DNA of 64,000 nucleotides from contig ML769404.1 in the NCBI GenBank assembly GCA_009733575.1, positions 186,001 through 250,000 of the forward strand, written 5' to 3'. A program made the position numbers and the translations under genes. The notes below the pieces were generated by a model. That model searched no databases. It worked only from the letters and a program-made list of their open reading frames with translations, and was not told where the DNA came from. Shown one piece after another: positions 22,531 to 34,507 of the stretch (the first letter of the stretch is position 1; each line of letters starts with the position of its first letter). Origin of the DNA: Gymnopus androsaceus JB14. Its lineage: Eukaryota; Basidiomycota; Agaricomycetes; Agaricales; Omphalotaceae.

Positions 22531-22557
22531 TTCCATCCATCCATCCATCCATCCATC
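22531..22557. repeat. TCCA microsatellite in promoter of copy 2
   Basis: TCCA tetranucleotide run at the place equivalent to that in unit 1, just downstream of a T-run of about eleven bases. Confidence 0.9.
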
Positions 22558-22985
22558 AATATCCGCCGCTCGGCTCAAGACTTTCTTTTAGCCATTTTCT
22601 GAGACTCAAAAGCAGTAGTCCGTTGAGTGTTATACTCCTCTTAAGTCGTAGATGCGGACGGTATACATACTGTACCTGGACTGCCACTGCATGTGTATGC
22701 AACCTTTGCAATGCAATCGGAGCCAACCAAAACCTCAAGATTTCTAAAATCAAGATCTGCCAGTCCCCTTTCTAGGCTTCTCTATCCGGTCGAATCAACA
22801 GAACTCAATCCAAATCTGACGATCAAAGCGTAAAATTTGATTCGTGCAATCGTTGCTACACTTCTCGAATCTCCTCAGATCTCCCCTGCATCGTCTCTGA
22901 CCGGTGACAGAAATATATCGAACTGGATTTATCTTGACAAGATTATCAGACAGTATTGGATGCGTCAACGTGTCAATTAGTTTCA

Positions 22986-24660
22986 CCCTGTGGCATAGTG
23001 TACATGTTAATCTCTTTCTTCTATCTCCAGTGCAGTAGACCAGTCAGACCATTTCATTCCTCTCAGACATACCCGCACAGAAGACGCCTACACTGGAATC
23101 TTTTACTCCCTGGTCAAGATTATGAAGACTCGGAATTCGACTGATAACCAATGTTTATTAAACAATCTAATGACGGGGTGCGACACGGAATTGAGAAGTT
23201 CCATTGTCTTCTGAATCACTCTCATGTCCTTTCTTCACCAACTCCCTACGCCTCGACCCAATGTAAATCCTCCCGGTGCATTTTTTATTTGGGTCTTCAC
23301 GTTTGCCATCTCCAATATTCCTCACTTCCAACCAAAACGAGTTGTAGGCGGAAAGCCATGCGGCAGAGTATTTGGTCGACTTGGAGAAAATATACGAATC
23401 CTTTATGATTTCGCCTTTGACGACGATACCTCCTTTGATGCTGTGAGGAACGAACTCTCTAATTCTAGTTTTGAACTATTCTTCTTCGGCCGGCTGCATT
23501 CTCTATTAGGAATGGAGTGTTGTGGCAATGCAATTCCTCTTCCTCTTCCATGAATCTGCATAGGTCCAGACGTGATGATGAATTTCGTTTGTCGGTAGAT
23601 GACTTGGAAGGTCCAGCTGCTGGGGCGGGATTTGACAGAGGTAGGGCTTTGGACTTGGCTTCGGCTGAAGGGGGTTTGACTTTGACTGGGGATCGGGATG
23701 TCGGCGGGGTTTGGTAAAAGGCTGCGGCATGCCTTTGAGTGTAAGGGTTCGTTACCACATAGAGGATTGAAGTAAGTAAAGTCTCGGGAACTCAGGTGTT
23801 AATATTAATATAGCTCGCAACAGGGATTGCGTGTGAAGTTGAAAACAACAGACCAAAAGCTGCAGCTACGACACAAGCTGAAGTAGTCTCTGAAATGCAT
23901 TACTGACTTGCAATCTAGAGAGAAACGAATCATGATGAGGATGAATGCGGCGAGAGTTGAGAGCTTACTATTGGGCACTTGGACGGCAGATAAACAACTA
24001 CGGGGTTGATGTCTGGCAGTGGGATTCGGACTCGACTAGCGACTTGGGAAGGTAGCCCAACCCTGAGCCCTGCTTTTATCTTTTTTTTTTCAAAACCGGA
24101 AGTACGCATAACATAAACCGTATCAATATCAGCCGTTCAGCCCAACAGCAACTGGCAGCACCTATAGCCATTTTCTAGATGAGTCGAAACTCAAACGGCA
24201 ATTTCCTCAGTGCGAGTTGGTAACTTCCTCTGCTAGATGCGGACGGTATACATACCTGGACTGCCACTGGAATCACCTTCAGCATTCCCTAAGGTGATAT
24301 TCAGCCTTACTAGAAAGCCAACTCAAAAAGGCAACTCAAGCAACAAATCTCATTATCAAAGCGTAAGATTTGAATACATAGTGCAATCATTGCTGTACTT
24401 CTCGATCTCCCCTCTTGTAATTCGTCTTTCTGACATCCGCTTACTATAGAATTTTGAGCTTAAATTTCGAATTGTGTTTATCTCGTACCTGCCCAACACG
24501 TCGCAGCTTGCAGGCCAATTCTTCAAAAGAATCAGACAGCATTGGGCTTTTTGGCAATTCTGTTCTCTTCGAACCAGCCAAACTATCTCTTCTTTCAATC
24601 AATGGCAAACAGGACTCGATACCCTTGATTATTCACTAGTACTCTTTTTAGTCTGATCAA
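22986..24660. repeat. Tandem unit 3 (secreted-protein array, decayed)
   Basis: Third direct repeat, more diverged. The downstream block, coding region, CGGTATACATA and CAAAGCGTAAGATTTGA blocks align with units 1 and 2, but the TCCA run is lost and indels are frequent. The right edge is uncertain. Confidence 0.6.
23150..23900 (-). pseudogene. Secreted-protein array copy 3 (pseudogene)
   Basis: Collinear with copies 1 and 2 but with several lesions. The signal-peptide segment after MHFRDYFSL has lost bases and shifts frame. Two single-base losses at about 23572-23592 break the FIITFW segment, and other gaps lie in the middle. Unlike the other breaks in this window, these are mostly losses spread along the gene. 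That is the pattern of genuine decay. Confidence 0.8.
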
Positions 24661-25621
24661 GATTATTCTCGTTGTTACAATTCTAGTCGAATTTTGACAT
24701 AATATTCTTGTTGTTTCCCACAATCTAGAGTCATTAAGTGGATGCCTACTTAGTACTAGTACCATGTACATTGGGTCTAGACCCACTAAACCCAGTCAAC
24801 TGGGATATGAGTCTATAAAAGGGTGTGCTCCAACTTCCCAGCCCCGAGTCTGGTATGTATCCACAATATTGCTCGTGCTGCGCTGCGAGTGAACGTACAA
24901 TTTCGTTCTTTATTTCTCCGAGCCTTCGTCGGTACGTCGCTGTCACAACCGGGAAGAGAGAGGAGTATCAGGGAGTGTCGCTGGAAACAGCTCAGCTGCC
25001 TCACAACAGCTTTGCGACCCTGGCCTGATTAAACAGTTCCACAGAGTTCCAACTTGCTTAAAAAAGCGGTATACATGTCCTGCCATTCGTTAGCCGGACA
25101 CGCAATGATTTCACAATGATTCCATTTGGCTAGAATGTCGGAACCGCGCAACAGTAGTATAGTAAGAGATCGTAAGATGGAAAATTTGCAAAGTAACACA
25201 TTTTTTTTGACCAAGAAAGGATCAGAAATGCGGACGTGGTGGAGAGGCATGTTGGAGAGGCAGGTAGTTCTACTCGATATTTTGAGAGAAATTCGAGTGA
25301 AAATCTATGTATGCTTACAGTAGATCGGAATTCGGACCTTTGAACCTAGCGACCATATACGGTTGCTATGCTGTGCTCCCGACGGTGCCTGACAAAATAT
25401 TTTTTGTGACATTTTTCCGAAAAAAAGTATTGGCCATTTCTCCCAGGTTTCTCCTTAGCTTAGCTGTAAGCTAAGCATTGTGCTTTGTTTCTGCTTCTTC
25501 CTCTGACTTGCCTTGCAACGCACGTTTCCAGGCTTTTCAGCCATACACGCATACGACCACGACTAGGCACGACAATTATTATTCTTTATTTCGCTTTGGG
25601 GATCGTCCCTAGCTGTTTCTT
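24661..25621. other. Intergenic; possible tRNA-like relic
   Basis: Upstream region of Ric8. On the minus strand at about 25391-25334 a GGCACCGTCGGGAGC block resembles a tRNA D-arm/A box, and GGTTCAAAGGTCC resembles a B box. The stems do not fold into a full cloverleaf. No protein gene recognised; several short open frames here lack motifs. Confidence 0.3.
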
Positions 25622-27699
25622 ATGACTGATATTCTCAAGTCATACACCGATTTGTCCTCTTCTACGCCGCGCTTTCAGGTGTCAACCGTCTTGCAGTCCA
25701 TTATAAATGGTAAAATTGACATTACAAACAATTTGAGACCGCATTAAATCCATTTTCCAATACTTAGAGGAATTCTTTGATCAAACTACCAGAGCCGCGC
25801 TAATTAGACTGCTTTTGAAGGATTTGAAGTCGTCGAAATCGAGGCTATTGCATAAAGGTACGTGTGCCAATCTGGTCTGGCGGCGCAAAGCGTAAATCTG
25901 ATTGTGGTGATCGTTTCCTATAGATGCGCATATGGCGCTGCTTTGCGTGAAGACGTTGGGAAGGATTGCTGCAGGCTCTCAGCCACTGACTGAAGCCTCC
26001 AATATCTCTATACTATTGGAACTTTCATCTTCCCTCTTTAAGGAAGACAAGAACGCGTCTTCCGAAGCTTTGAAATGCGTGGCAAATACCTTATTGCTGT
26101 ACGATCATGCCAGGATAACTTTCATCTCCAAGGAAGTTGGCGGAGGAGAGTTTTGTGCAACGATGCTCGAGGTGAGTAGTCCTTGAGTCGGTTGTCCGAT
26201 GTGATATGCTAAATTAAAGTGTGCAGAAAGCAACTACGCCAGATCAAATATTCACTCTTTCTCGAATTTTATTTCTCTCAACTGCTTCGTCTTCCTCTCT
26301 GATTGTCTCTTTGGTTGAAGACAAACGTCGCGGCCGGACCATAGTTGATGTAATCACCATGAAAATGGATATGATGCTGGCCAGCTTGTTAGCAAACAAG
26401 AGTCTCGCGAGCGAGGCTATGACCGAACTATTGAAATTTACGTTCAATATTTTGCTACATTATCCTAAGGTTTGCTTATGTGGTCATACCAGTAACACTG
26501 TTCTCCTCATACTGCTTCCCAGCTGCGTCGTCTCGCGTCCAAGGGGAACCTAGAATTCCAGGGTCCTGAACTTGATGGGTACGCATCGCAGACACTTGAT
26601 AATATGTTTACTCACTCGCACTCTGAGCAGTCTTCTCCCATCTATGCTTCGCGTCTATCAGTCTCTTCCGCCAACATTCCCTCTCCCCTTGGTTTCTCCT
26701 CTCACACATGTCATCCATTCTCTCGTTACTATACCCGTTACACCTTCTTTACGCACTCTCTGGTTTTCTTCAATACGTAGCACTAGTGCCACCAGCGGTA
26801 CATCCGCTCACCAAACATACACGCCATCCAATACCTCCCGAAGCTCAATTCCACCGAAATCACGCACGTTAGACCGTGCACTGCAGGTTATTGCTGCCGG
26901 ACGCCGATCCTTCTCCATCTCCTCCAACTCGGCTGCATCTATGTTCGGGATTTCCTACCACGATGTCGTACTCCGCACCCTAGACCTTCTCGAAATCACG
27001 TTCTCCTACCATTTTCCTTCAAATTCGAACCCTGACTCGCGTGAAGTTCGGGAGGCGTTCAAAAGGGACTTGGTTGGGTCGGGAATGTCTGCGGATACCA
27101 CTCTTGATGAGCTTTTGTCTCCATTGGTGGTTTTGTGCGCCCGAGTATGTACAATGGACAGTACTTCCCGCCTCCGTGTGAGGGAATGGATCGTCCCGGC
27201 CGATCTAGACCGCACACATCCATTGGATCAGAGGGACGACTTTTTGGGCAGATCCGTTCGACTGCTTAGAAGCGTCTATCATATCAGGTTGAAGGCTACT
27301 ATTGGAGAATTGCTTTACACTGTTTGTGATTCCGATCGTGAGTGTTTCTGCTTTTCCTTACATCGAATACTGACCAACTTTATTGAACTAGCTTCGATCC
27401 TCTCAAGTCTCGTTGGCTACGGCAACGTCGCCGGCTTCTTATTCAACAAGGGAATAATGTCTGCACCTCCGCCACCTTCAACTGACCCCCGTTCCGCGCG
27501 GCGTGTCGTCAATCCTATTACAGGAACTTATGACACAGGACCACAGGACATTGTTGAGGAGATGACGGAGGAAGAGAAAGAAATGGAAATGGATAAGCTG
27601 TTCGTCCTGTTTGACAGGCTTGAACGTTCTGGGGCGCCGCCTCCGAATCAGAGAAAAGTTGCTCAACCGAGAACGAAACCTCAACACACGTCTAATTGA
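25622..27699 (+). CDS. RIC8: Ric8/synembryn, G-alpha chaperone and exchange factor
   Basis: Cytosolic armadillo-repeat protein that folds and activates heterotrimeric G-alpha subunits, in the pheromone/nutrient signalling pathway. It starts at ATG 25622 (MTDILKSYTDLSSSTPRFQV). Six short introns join in frame, including a 52-nt one at 26580-26631 with a clear TTACTCAC branch site. Visible family blocks are ALLCVKTLGRIAAGSQPLTE, ALKCVANTLLLYDHARITF, IFTLSRILFLSTASSSSL, LLPSMLRVYQSLPPTFPLPL, VGYGNVAGFLFNKGIMSAPP, NPITGTYDTG, and MTEEEKEMEMDKLFVLFDRL with ERSG. It ends at TGA 27699. No frame break is needed anywhere. The 3' end converges on the lysine aminomutase gene. Confidence 0.93.
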
Positions 27700-28318
27700 T
27701 ACCCAAGCAAGCTGCATTGATGATTTTCCCACCAAGTCCTTGATTTATTCTTTTTCTGTCTTCACAGATGCCACTTTCTGCTCGCTTTCATTGGACTATC
27801 AGCACTGGGTCCATTCACTATCCTTTTTTCGATTCAGGGAAATCATCTTTGAATTATCTTCCCTCTTTTGTGATGTGCTCTCATGACATGTCAACGATAT
27901 ATTTGGATGCTACACGGCTTGTGGTGTCAGGCGCGTTGCGTGCGCGCGCGATGTCTGCCGTCGAGTATGACATGGGTAGTAAGTGGCGAGCTACTGATAC
28001 AGTAGCGTGTATATCTGCTCACATCTATTGAATTTCTCACCGCGACATTTATATTCCCTTCATTGTTTTTATTCAAACTAAATATATGTATCAAATAGAG
28101 TAGCACCGCTATACTAGTAACGTTATTGTGTAAATAGTACCTTCCTTTTAATATGAACGTTTTATCTACCCGGTCAAAGCGGGAAATATCATCAGTCTAT
28201 AGACCTGACTATGCCGTATACGTATACAATGTTGAATGAGATACTAATCATGTCGCGCTCGTATGTCGCGACAGAAAGCATAACTTTGACGTGAAACTTT
28301 AAGAGTGAACCCTGATGT
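27700..28318. other. Convergent 3' regions of Ric8 and lysine aminomutase
   Basis: No gene seen. The region is AT-rich past 28030 and probably holds both transcript ends. Confidence 0.4.
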
Positions 28319-29877
28319 TTACAACGGATCATGGTACTCATAAACTCTCTCTGTGCTTTCTCCGCCCTTTCCAGGTATAACATACTTTGAAATTCCAGTT
28401 GCAGGGTCATAGCTTTCAAATGAGCCTGCCAATCGTTTTCCGCCTCCTCCAGGAAGATCAACGACAAAATTTGGGGTAGCAAAACCTGCGATTGAACCTC
28501 GGATGTTTCGCTCCAGCTCAAGGATAGTCGATAGCGGTGTTCGGAGGTCCTCCACGCCACTAACCATGTCACCCTGGTAAACATAGTACTAAACATGAAT
28601 GTAAGTGTATAGTCAAAACGAAAACGCTGTAAACTCACTGGCATAATATTGTTGTCGGCTAACATCCTGATTAAGCTCTTCATGGTCTCCACGTCGTCAT
28701 TCACGCCGCGTAGTAAAACTGTCTGATTTCGCACCACTACACCGTTCTCATACAGTTTCCGCGCAGCAAGCCGAGTAATCCACGTCATCTCATTTGGATG
28801 ATTAAAGTGGGTATGCAATGCCACACTTTTACCCATTTTTCTGGCCTTCGCCGAAGCGTCAAGGAGTGCTTGTGTCCAAGCATCATCGGTGGTGAGTATG
28901 CGCGAAGGATTCACTGCCAAGCCCTTACTGGCTATGCGGATACGCTGGATGTGCTGAATATTAAGTAAACGCTCTGTGATACTGGTGATATGCTCCGGAG
29001 GGATGTAGTAGCCGTCTCCACCAGAGATGACGATATCCGAGAGGTTGGGAGTTTGCTCGATATATTCGAACATCCTTTCCCAGCGGCGACGCGTGGGTGT
29101 GAAGGATTTCTTTTTCGTTACCTCCTCGGTGGGTGCACCGATTGAATAGGAGCGAGTACAGAATCTGCAGTAGACTGGGCAAACTGATACAGCTAAGGAT
29201 ATTAAATTGCATTAGAATATTGAAATGCTCCCCACGAGGAACTTACCTAAGAACAATGCTTTGTCGTGGTATCGGTGAACCAGACCCGGCGTTGGAGAAT
29301 CTCCCTCTTCGTTCAGAGAATCCAATTGGAGCTTCGGGTGGTCCTTCACAAAACCAGAGCGGAGAGGGATGAACTGGCGTCGAACAGGGTCCGAGAGCGG
29401 TTTATTCCAGTTAATCACACTCATGATGTGTGGTGTGATACGAATGGACATCGGAGCGATGGAGATGCCAGCAAGGACATCCTGGATAAACATATCTCGT
29501 GTTCGCAGGTAGCGCAACGGTTCGGCTGCATCCTTGTCATAAGCTAATTCTTCGGGAAGGACTGTGTACAGGAACTGGGCAAGCTTGTCTTTCCCTTGGA
29601 TGGTGTTTGAGACCTAATTGCACGCTTGAGCAAAGAAAGAGGATTCATAGACCTAGAAGCCTACCTGCCAATTATAATCGAGAAAATCGGCCTCTGGGAC
29701 ATCTTTCCAGACAGGGATCAGGTTCCAGTAAGGTTCACGACGTGTGATATCCAGTACGGTTCTCGTGAAGGGCTTTGTCGATACAGTACTGTGAACCGTG
29801 TATCTACGGTTGATTCCAGGCAAAAAGGCTGGGAGACTAGAGGGCCGTGGCACAAGCAGGTTTCGAAGCGTGAGCAT
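28319..29877 (-). CDS. kamA: L-lysine 2,3-aminomutase (KamA, radical SAM), mitochondrial
   Basis: Converts L-lysine to beta-lysine using a [4Fe-4S] cluster, S-adenosylmethionine and PLP. Four exons (29877-29665, 29613-29247, 29192-28639, 28588-28319) sum to 1404 nt, or 467 residues. The N-terminus MLTLRNLLVPRPSSLPAFLP is basic and lacks acidic residues, a likely mitochondrial signal. Family features are: RTRDMFIQDVLAGISIAPMS; VSVCPVYCRFCTRSYSIG with the radical SAM C-x3-C-x2-C; LSDIVISGGDGYY (SAM GGD); HTHFNHPNEMTW; VVVRNQTVLLRGVNDD; YYVYQGDMVSGVEDLRTP; and VVDLPGGGGKR, where the lysine is the expected PLP anchor. Every cofactor motif is intact. KamA is mainly a bacterial family, so an ancient bacterial origin is likely. 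It faces away from an MFS transporter. Confidence 0.93.
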
Positions 29878-30488
29878 TCCTAGGATCAAGCAAATGGAGA
29901 GTGGGAGCTAATGTGTATCGTCGACCTAAATGGTAATAAGTACTTATGCTACTCCAAGTACACACCAAATCATATTGCTCCGGATCCGTACCAAATCCAA
30001 CAAATGAGGACAGGGTATCGGTCTGTATCGGTTATGATGACAGAAACTTGTACTCATTATTTTGCGTTGCTTCTTGGTGCGACCAGACGACCAGAACTAT
30101 CCCCATGGAAAATGCGTCGGCAGTTAGGCAAATCTGAACATTTGACCAAAAAAAAATTAGTAAGTTGCAAAGGAAACTTGTGGCCGTGTGGTGGAAGTTG
30201 GTAAATGCGCTTAGCGTCAATTCTATGGAACCAATTGAAAAGAAGTCGTCAAGACCAACAGATTTTACTAATCTATAGGTTGGATAGATGTCGACATTGA
30301 AGCCGGATGTACCTCGGTTGTGTAGATGTAGCGCGCGCAGGGGCTCGGTTGTACCAGTGCAACGCAGGGGAAGGGGTAAAACAAGCAAACCACTACTGTA
30401 CATTTGCATTCAATGGTATGAATCATTGATAGAAGATTTCTCCATTCTTAACCTTGAAAATCGTGTCATTATTGTCACCCTAAATTCT
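29878..30488. promoter_or_regulatory. Shared upstream region of lysine aminomutase and MFS gene
   Basis: 611 bp between two divergent start codons. No recognised motif, but the arrangement allows co-regulation. Confidence 0.35.
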
Positions 30489-32035
30489 ATGCCAATGACT
30501 GACCCGATTTCGAGCTCGTCGTCTACGAGCACCAACAGGCTACGAGCATGGCGCCTAGCTTTCTCATTCTTCATCTATGCACAAGCAGGAATGAGCGATG
30601 GGTCATTGGGTGGTCAGTTTGATGTCTACTCGCATGGTCTTGTTACTTACAGCGACAGCTCAACTGGTTTCCATTCAATCCCATTATAATCTGACTTTTT
30701 CTGTGGTATCGTTGATCTTCCTCGCCAACGCTGCTGGATGGTTAATCGGTAGCTTCCTTAACATCTACCTTCTACACCATCTCGACCTTTGGAAGATTCT
30801 CATCGTGAGTTTTTATATAAACGTGGTCCAGCCATTATTGATCGTACTTCCCATACGTAGGTCGCGTCCATCTTCAACATTACTGGTTCCGCAATCATAA
30901 TTCCTTCCCCTCCGTTCCCTGTTTTTGTAGTTGCCTTGTTCCTCCTCGGCATTGGGGCCTGTATATTTGATGCGAGTTTTGCCGCCTATACTGCCCATTT
31001 CGACGATGGTCCTGCAATGTCTCTGCTTTTTGCAGCATTTGGGGTATGTATAAACCTTTTTATGGGTTCAGCTATATTTACGAATTGCTCGTTGTTTAGT
31101 TTGGTGCACTAGTTGCTCCATTAGTCGTAGCTGGCATGCTCGACAATAACATTCCTTGGAACACGTACTATTATGTACCCTTGGGTATATCTATCGTCAA
31201 CATACCTTTCCTATGGATGGTGTTCAGGAGTTACCATTTCCCAGAGGAGGAGGGCGCAGCAGCAGGTGCTCTTCAAAGGTTCATCCGCGTCATCCGGAGC
31301 CCCGCTATACTAGCGGGTGGCGTGTTGGTGGCCTTGGTACGTAGCTTTATGTTCCTCTTTCCTGTCACTGTTTACCTATCTATCATTCTCCCCAGTCCAT
31401 GGCATCCGGTGAAATTCTGACCAGCTGGCTAGTCTCTTTCATGGCTGATATCCGTCACGGGAACGATGCATCTATGCGATTCGTACTGTCTGGATACTGG
31501 GTGGGCTTAGTTCTAGGACGGCTGACTCTGGCGCACGCAACTTCCCGTATTGGGCCACGAATTGCGTTTGCAGTGTACGGTATCCTCGCTACCGGCCTCC
31601 TCGCCGTCATACAATTCGTAGACAACGTTCCCATAAATGCTGTTGCCGCAGCATTTACTGGATTTTTTCAGGCGCAAGTCTTTCTTTTGTTTGTTTCCAG
31701 TCCTGTGCTTACCCCGTGCTTGCGCTGCTAGGCCATCCACGCCAATGATCATCTCGCTCTCATCAAAATGGGTACCTTCCTCTCTCGTTGGGCCAGCCGT
31801 TTCCGTCTTGACTGCGTTTGGCCTTGTAGGATCCGCCGTTGGGCCTCTGTGTATCGGGTTTGTCAATGCGTCGGGCGGGTTGAAGTATTTACCCGCTATT
31901 ACAATGGGCGCCATTGGAACAACCTTGGCGGTGTGGTATATAGCACCAAGTGCTCCTTGGAGGAATAGGATGGTCGCTGACTCGAGTGAAACTTTGGATA
32001 TGAAAGCTTCGGAACGGTCTCGTGTCGGACCGTAA
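30489..32035 (+). CDS. MFS transporter (Bsc6/FucP-like)
   Basis: Integral membrane transporter of the major facilitator superfamily; substrate unknown. It starts at ATG 30489 or 30495 (MTDPISSSSSTSTNRL). Exons join through ATAQLVSIQSHYNLTFSVVS, LIFLANAAGWLIGSFLN, FLLGIGACIFDASFAAYTAH, FGALVAPLVVAGML, VPLGISIVNIPFLWMVFRSY, GEILTSWLVSFMADIRHGND, GYWVGLVLGRLTLAHATSRI and AAAFTGFFQA to PSTPMIISLSSKWVPSSLVG and GLKYLPAITMGAIGTTLAVW. The stop is at 32035. About 11-12 helices are expected. The last intron (31674-31731, 58 nt) is GC-AG with donor GCAAGT; the nearby GT alternative destroys the last helices. Its divergent partner is a lysine aminomutase, so a link to lysine or beta-lysine transport is possible but unproven. 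Confidence 0.85.
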
Positions 32036-32213
32036 TGTCGCAGTTACTATCAAGTGTAGAGTTGGTGTAGAGGTTTATTAATGTTTATTATGTACTCACC
32101 GCAATCCCAATTTACTTAAGCTTCCATCTCAACGAGACTCAACATTCTTCATTTGAACGACATACAAGAACATCCAAAACCTACATAAGAATCAGCCATC
32201 CTACAAACATTGC

Positions 32214-34507
32214 TCAAGCACTCCATGTGCTATCAGATAGAGTAAGCTGCGGAGGATACTGAGAGACACGAGACACCTCTGAAAGGGTACTCTGGAGTAG
32301 GGGAGGGGTAGAGGAAAGCTTCACAGTGCCCCGATTTATGTCGGAGAATACTGAAGACCTTGTGGGCCTGATCTGGAAGCTGAAGCGTGCGGGCGGAGGT
32401 TTTTGCAAAGGTTGTGCCGCCAAAAGGGGAGGCACATAGTCGACATCCAAGCCGAGACCCTTCTCGGAGTCAAAGCTCTTTCTACTAGCAGCGTCGTCGA
32501 AGTATACAGGAGCAAAATCAGCACCTTCAGGGACTTCCTTCTGTTGGACTAGTAAAATGAACCCGGGTCATTATGTATTCAAAGGAGAGACAGAAAAAAA
32601 CACATACGGAATTCAGGCAAGCCTTTTCCGAATTGCAGCCTACAGAAAACACCCATAATAGAGGTGAAAACAATCAGGACATATGCCACGACCGTCAAAC
32701 TTGCAAAGAAAGCTGGAAGAAAGGATATTATCTTAGTAGGTAGATTATTCTGGAAAAGTCTTACGCCATGTATGGAATATGAACATGTAAACTGGCAGAA
32801 AGGAAAATATCTTAATTCTTGATAGATATTGACGCCGAGCGAAAAAATCTTACGAGGGCTTGCAAAAACTCCAGACGAGCTTGCACACAGCAGTAGAGAA
32901 ATTCCAAAAAATACAAGGAATTGCCAACGGCTCTCGCGACGAAAGCATATCCAACCCTAATGGTGAAACTTCAGCCAAAGTGTACGATATATATCGTCAA
33001 ACTTACTAAAATCGCCCACGGGACCTCAAGCTTTCGAAGAATCAGGACTAGAACAAACTCGAGGAATTGTAAACCACTCACAGCAGCCATAACGGAGAAA
33101 ACAACTCGATAGAGATCGAGGTGTGTTGCTACATGTTCGATACTTTTGAAGGATGCCTTGTCGAGCCACATAGCAGTGGAGGCTATCGCGAAAAAGCCAC
33201 CCAACTGAACACAGACTGAAAGAACTAGTACAAGCTGTAAAATATAAACGGTCAACATAAGGGACTAAGCATCATTAGGGATAATAACCTTGTATGTTTT
33301 ATGCACTGGGGATGTGGCATCCACACGATTAAATGACTGGTTTGCGTAGGCCTATAGAAGTGGGATAAGCAGTCTGAATAACAAAAGCCGCTTGATATCC
33401 TACTTTGTATAATCTCGAAGCTATATAAGTCGTGGTTATACACGCTACAGCGTTAAACACGAGAATGGGAATCTAAGACACAAGTTAAGCACATAAACCG
33501 CTCAAAGGAATTAGCCAGCTTACAGAATGGTCTGTTCTGGCGTCCCACCAGTTTCCTAAAAAATCTACATTATCACACGCCTGGTCTACTATGAGATCTT
33601 GGTAGTGGTAATGAAGTTTCTGCATATTCTCGATTCGATATCCGGCCCAAGCAGTAACCAGAAGGTGACCTGCAATGGCTGCTCCAAGGTGAGGTAAAGA
33701 CTCGTTCAGAATCTACGTAGCAGTTTGTAAGACAGGACACTCAAAACAGTAGTGCATAACGAACCGTTACAAATGACAGTAAAAAGAGCCAAATTTGGAA
33801 CACCAGCGTGAAAAGATCTTCAGCCATCGAGTCATGGATACTATTGCGCGTAAGACTTTCAAATTAAGAAACATATATTAGCACTTACATATCCTCCAGC
33901 CAAAGGACGGATTGCAAACATGTCTGGTCCAAAATCTGACCATTATCCAACATGAGCTCGTCGATTTCACCGTTTGAATCTTTCATGGTCTTTGCTTTGT
34001 CAGAAGAATGGCGCTTTAGGTATAATTTTTCAGAATCTATCGGCGAAGGGATGCTGAAAGGCCAACCTGAACAATGGTACTCGCCCCAATAAAGTCGTCC
34101 AGTCCTCGACGAGAATTTCCGCCGCTGGGTAACAGGGGTGAACAATCTGCATCCGACTCCGTTGGAATGTCCTTGCACTCTAATAGGACATCACCCGATA
34201 AATAGACTATGCGGTTTTTGGTGATATTGGCCTGCGTCAAGAATCCAGAAATAATATCATACGCCTCTGCATTGTCAGCAAATGAGATGCTTTGGAAAAT
34301 GACAAGGGCGATACAGTTGATGAGAGCAAGAAAGAAGAAGAATGTGGTGAACTTGGTCAAGGTTATGCGCTGGTACTGTTAGGAAATCAAGGAATTGGAT
34401 ATTAGTTATGTTATCTCTGTGAAGAAAAACGATATTCGTACCGCCAATTTGACGTTGCTCCATTGAAGAACCTGCTTCCCAAACTTCCGGACAGATTGCT
34501 TAAACAT
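32214..34507 (-). CDS. Orphan multi-pass membrane protein, paralogue A
   Basis: I do not recognise a named family. It starts at ATG 34507 (MFKQSVRKFGKQVLQWSNVK). Many short exons join: a first membrane helix (TTFFFFLALINCIALVIFQS); a long non-cytosolic loop with cysteines and N-glycosylation sites (ITKNRIVYLSGDVLLECKDI); LTLVFQIWLFLLSFVT; HLGAAIAGHLLVTAWAGYRI; a LVFNAVACITTTYIASRLYK helix; LVLVLSVCVQLGGFFAIAST; YRVVFSVMAAVSGLQFLEFV; and a cytosolic Pro/Ser-rich tail ending SDSTWSA at 32214. Seven to eight helices are likely. Gene B at 55129-57334 shares this layout, the intron positions at the start, and the loop pattern. A receptor- or channel-like role is possible but not shown by the sequence. 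Confidence 0.7.

Larger units (their letters stand above)
21351..22985. repeat. Tandem unit 2 (secreted-protein array)
   Basis: Second direct repeat, closely similar to unit 1 over the coding region and promoter. It contains the gene at 21477-22308 and the TCCA run at 22531-22557. The far 5' block with TTGATTCGTGCAATCGTTGCT is shared with unit 1. Confidence 0.7.

Noticed and set aside
25322..25400. Functional tRNA gene
   Set aside because: D-arm and T-loop-like blocks exist but T-stem and acceptor stem do not pair.
26572..26640. Frame change within Ric8 that first looked like another base gain
   Set aside because: A 52-nt intron (26580-26631) with a good branch site explains it exactly.
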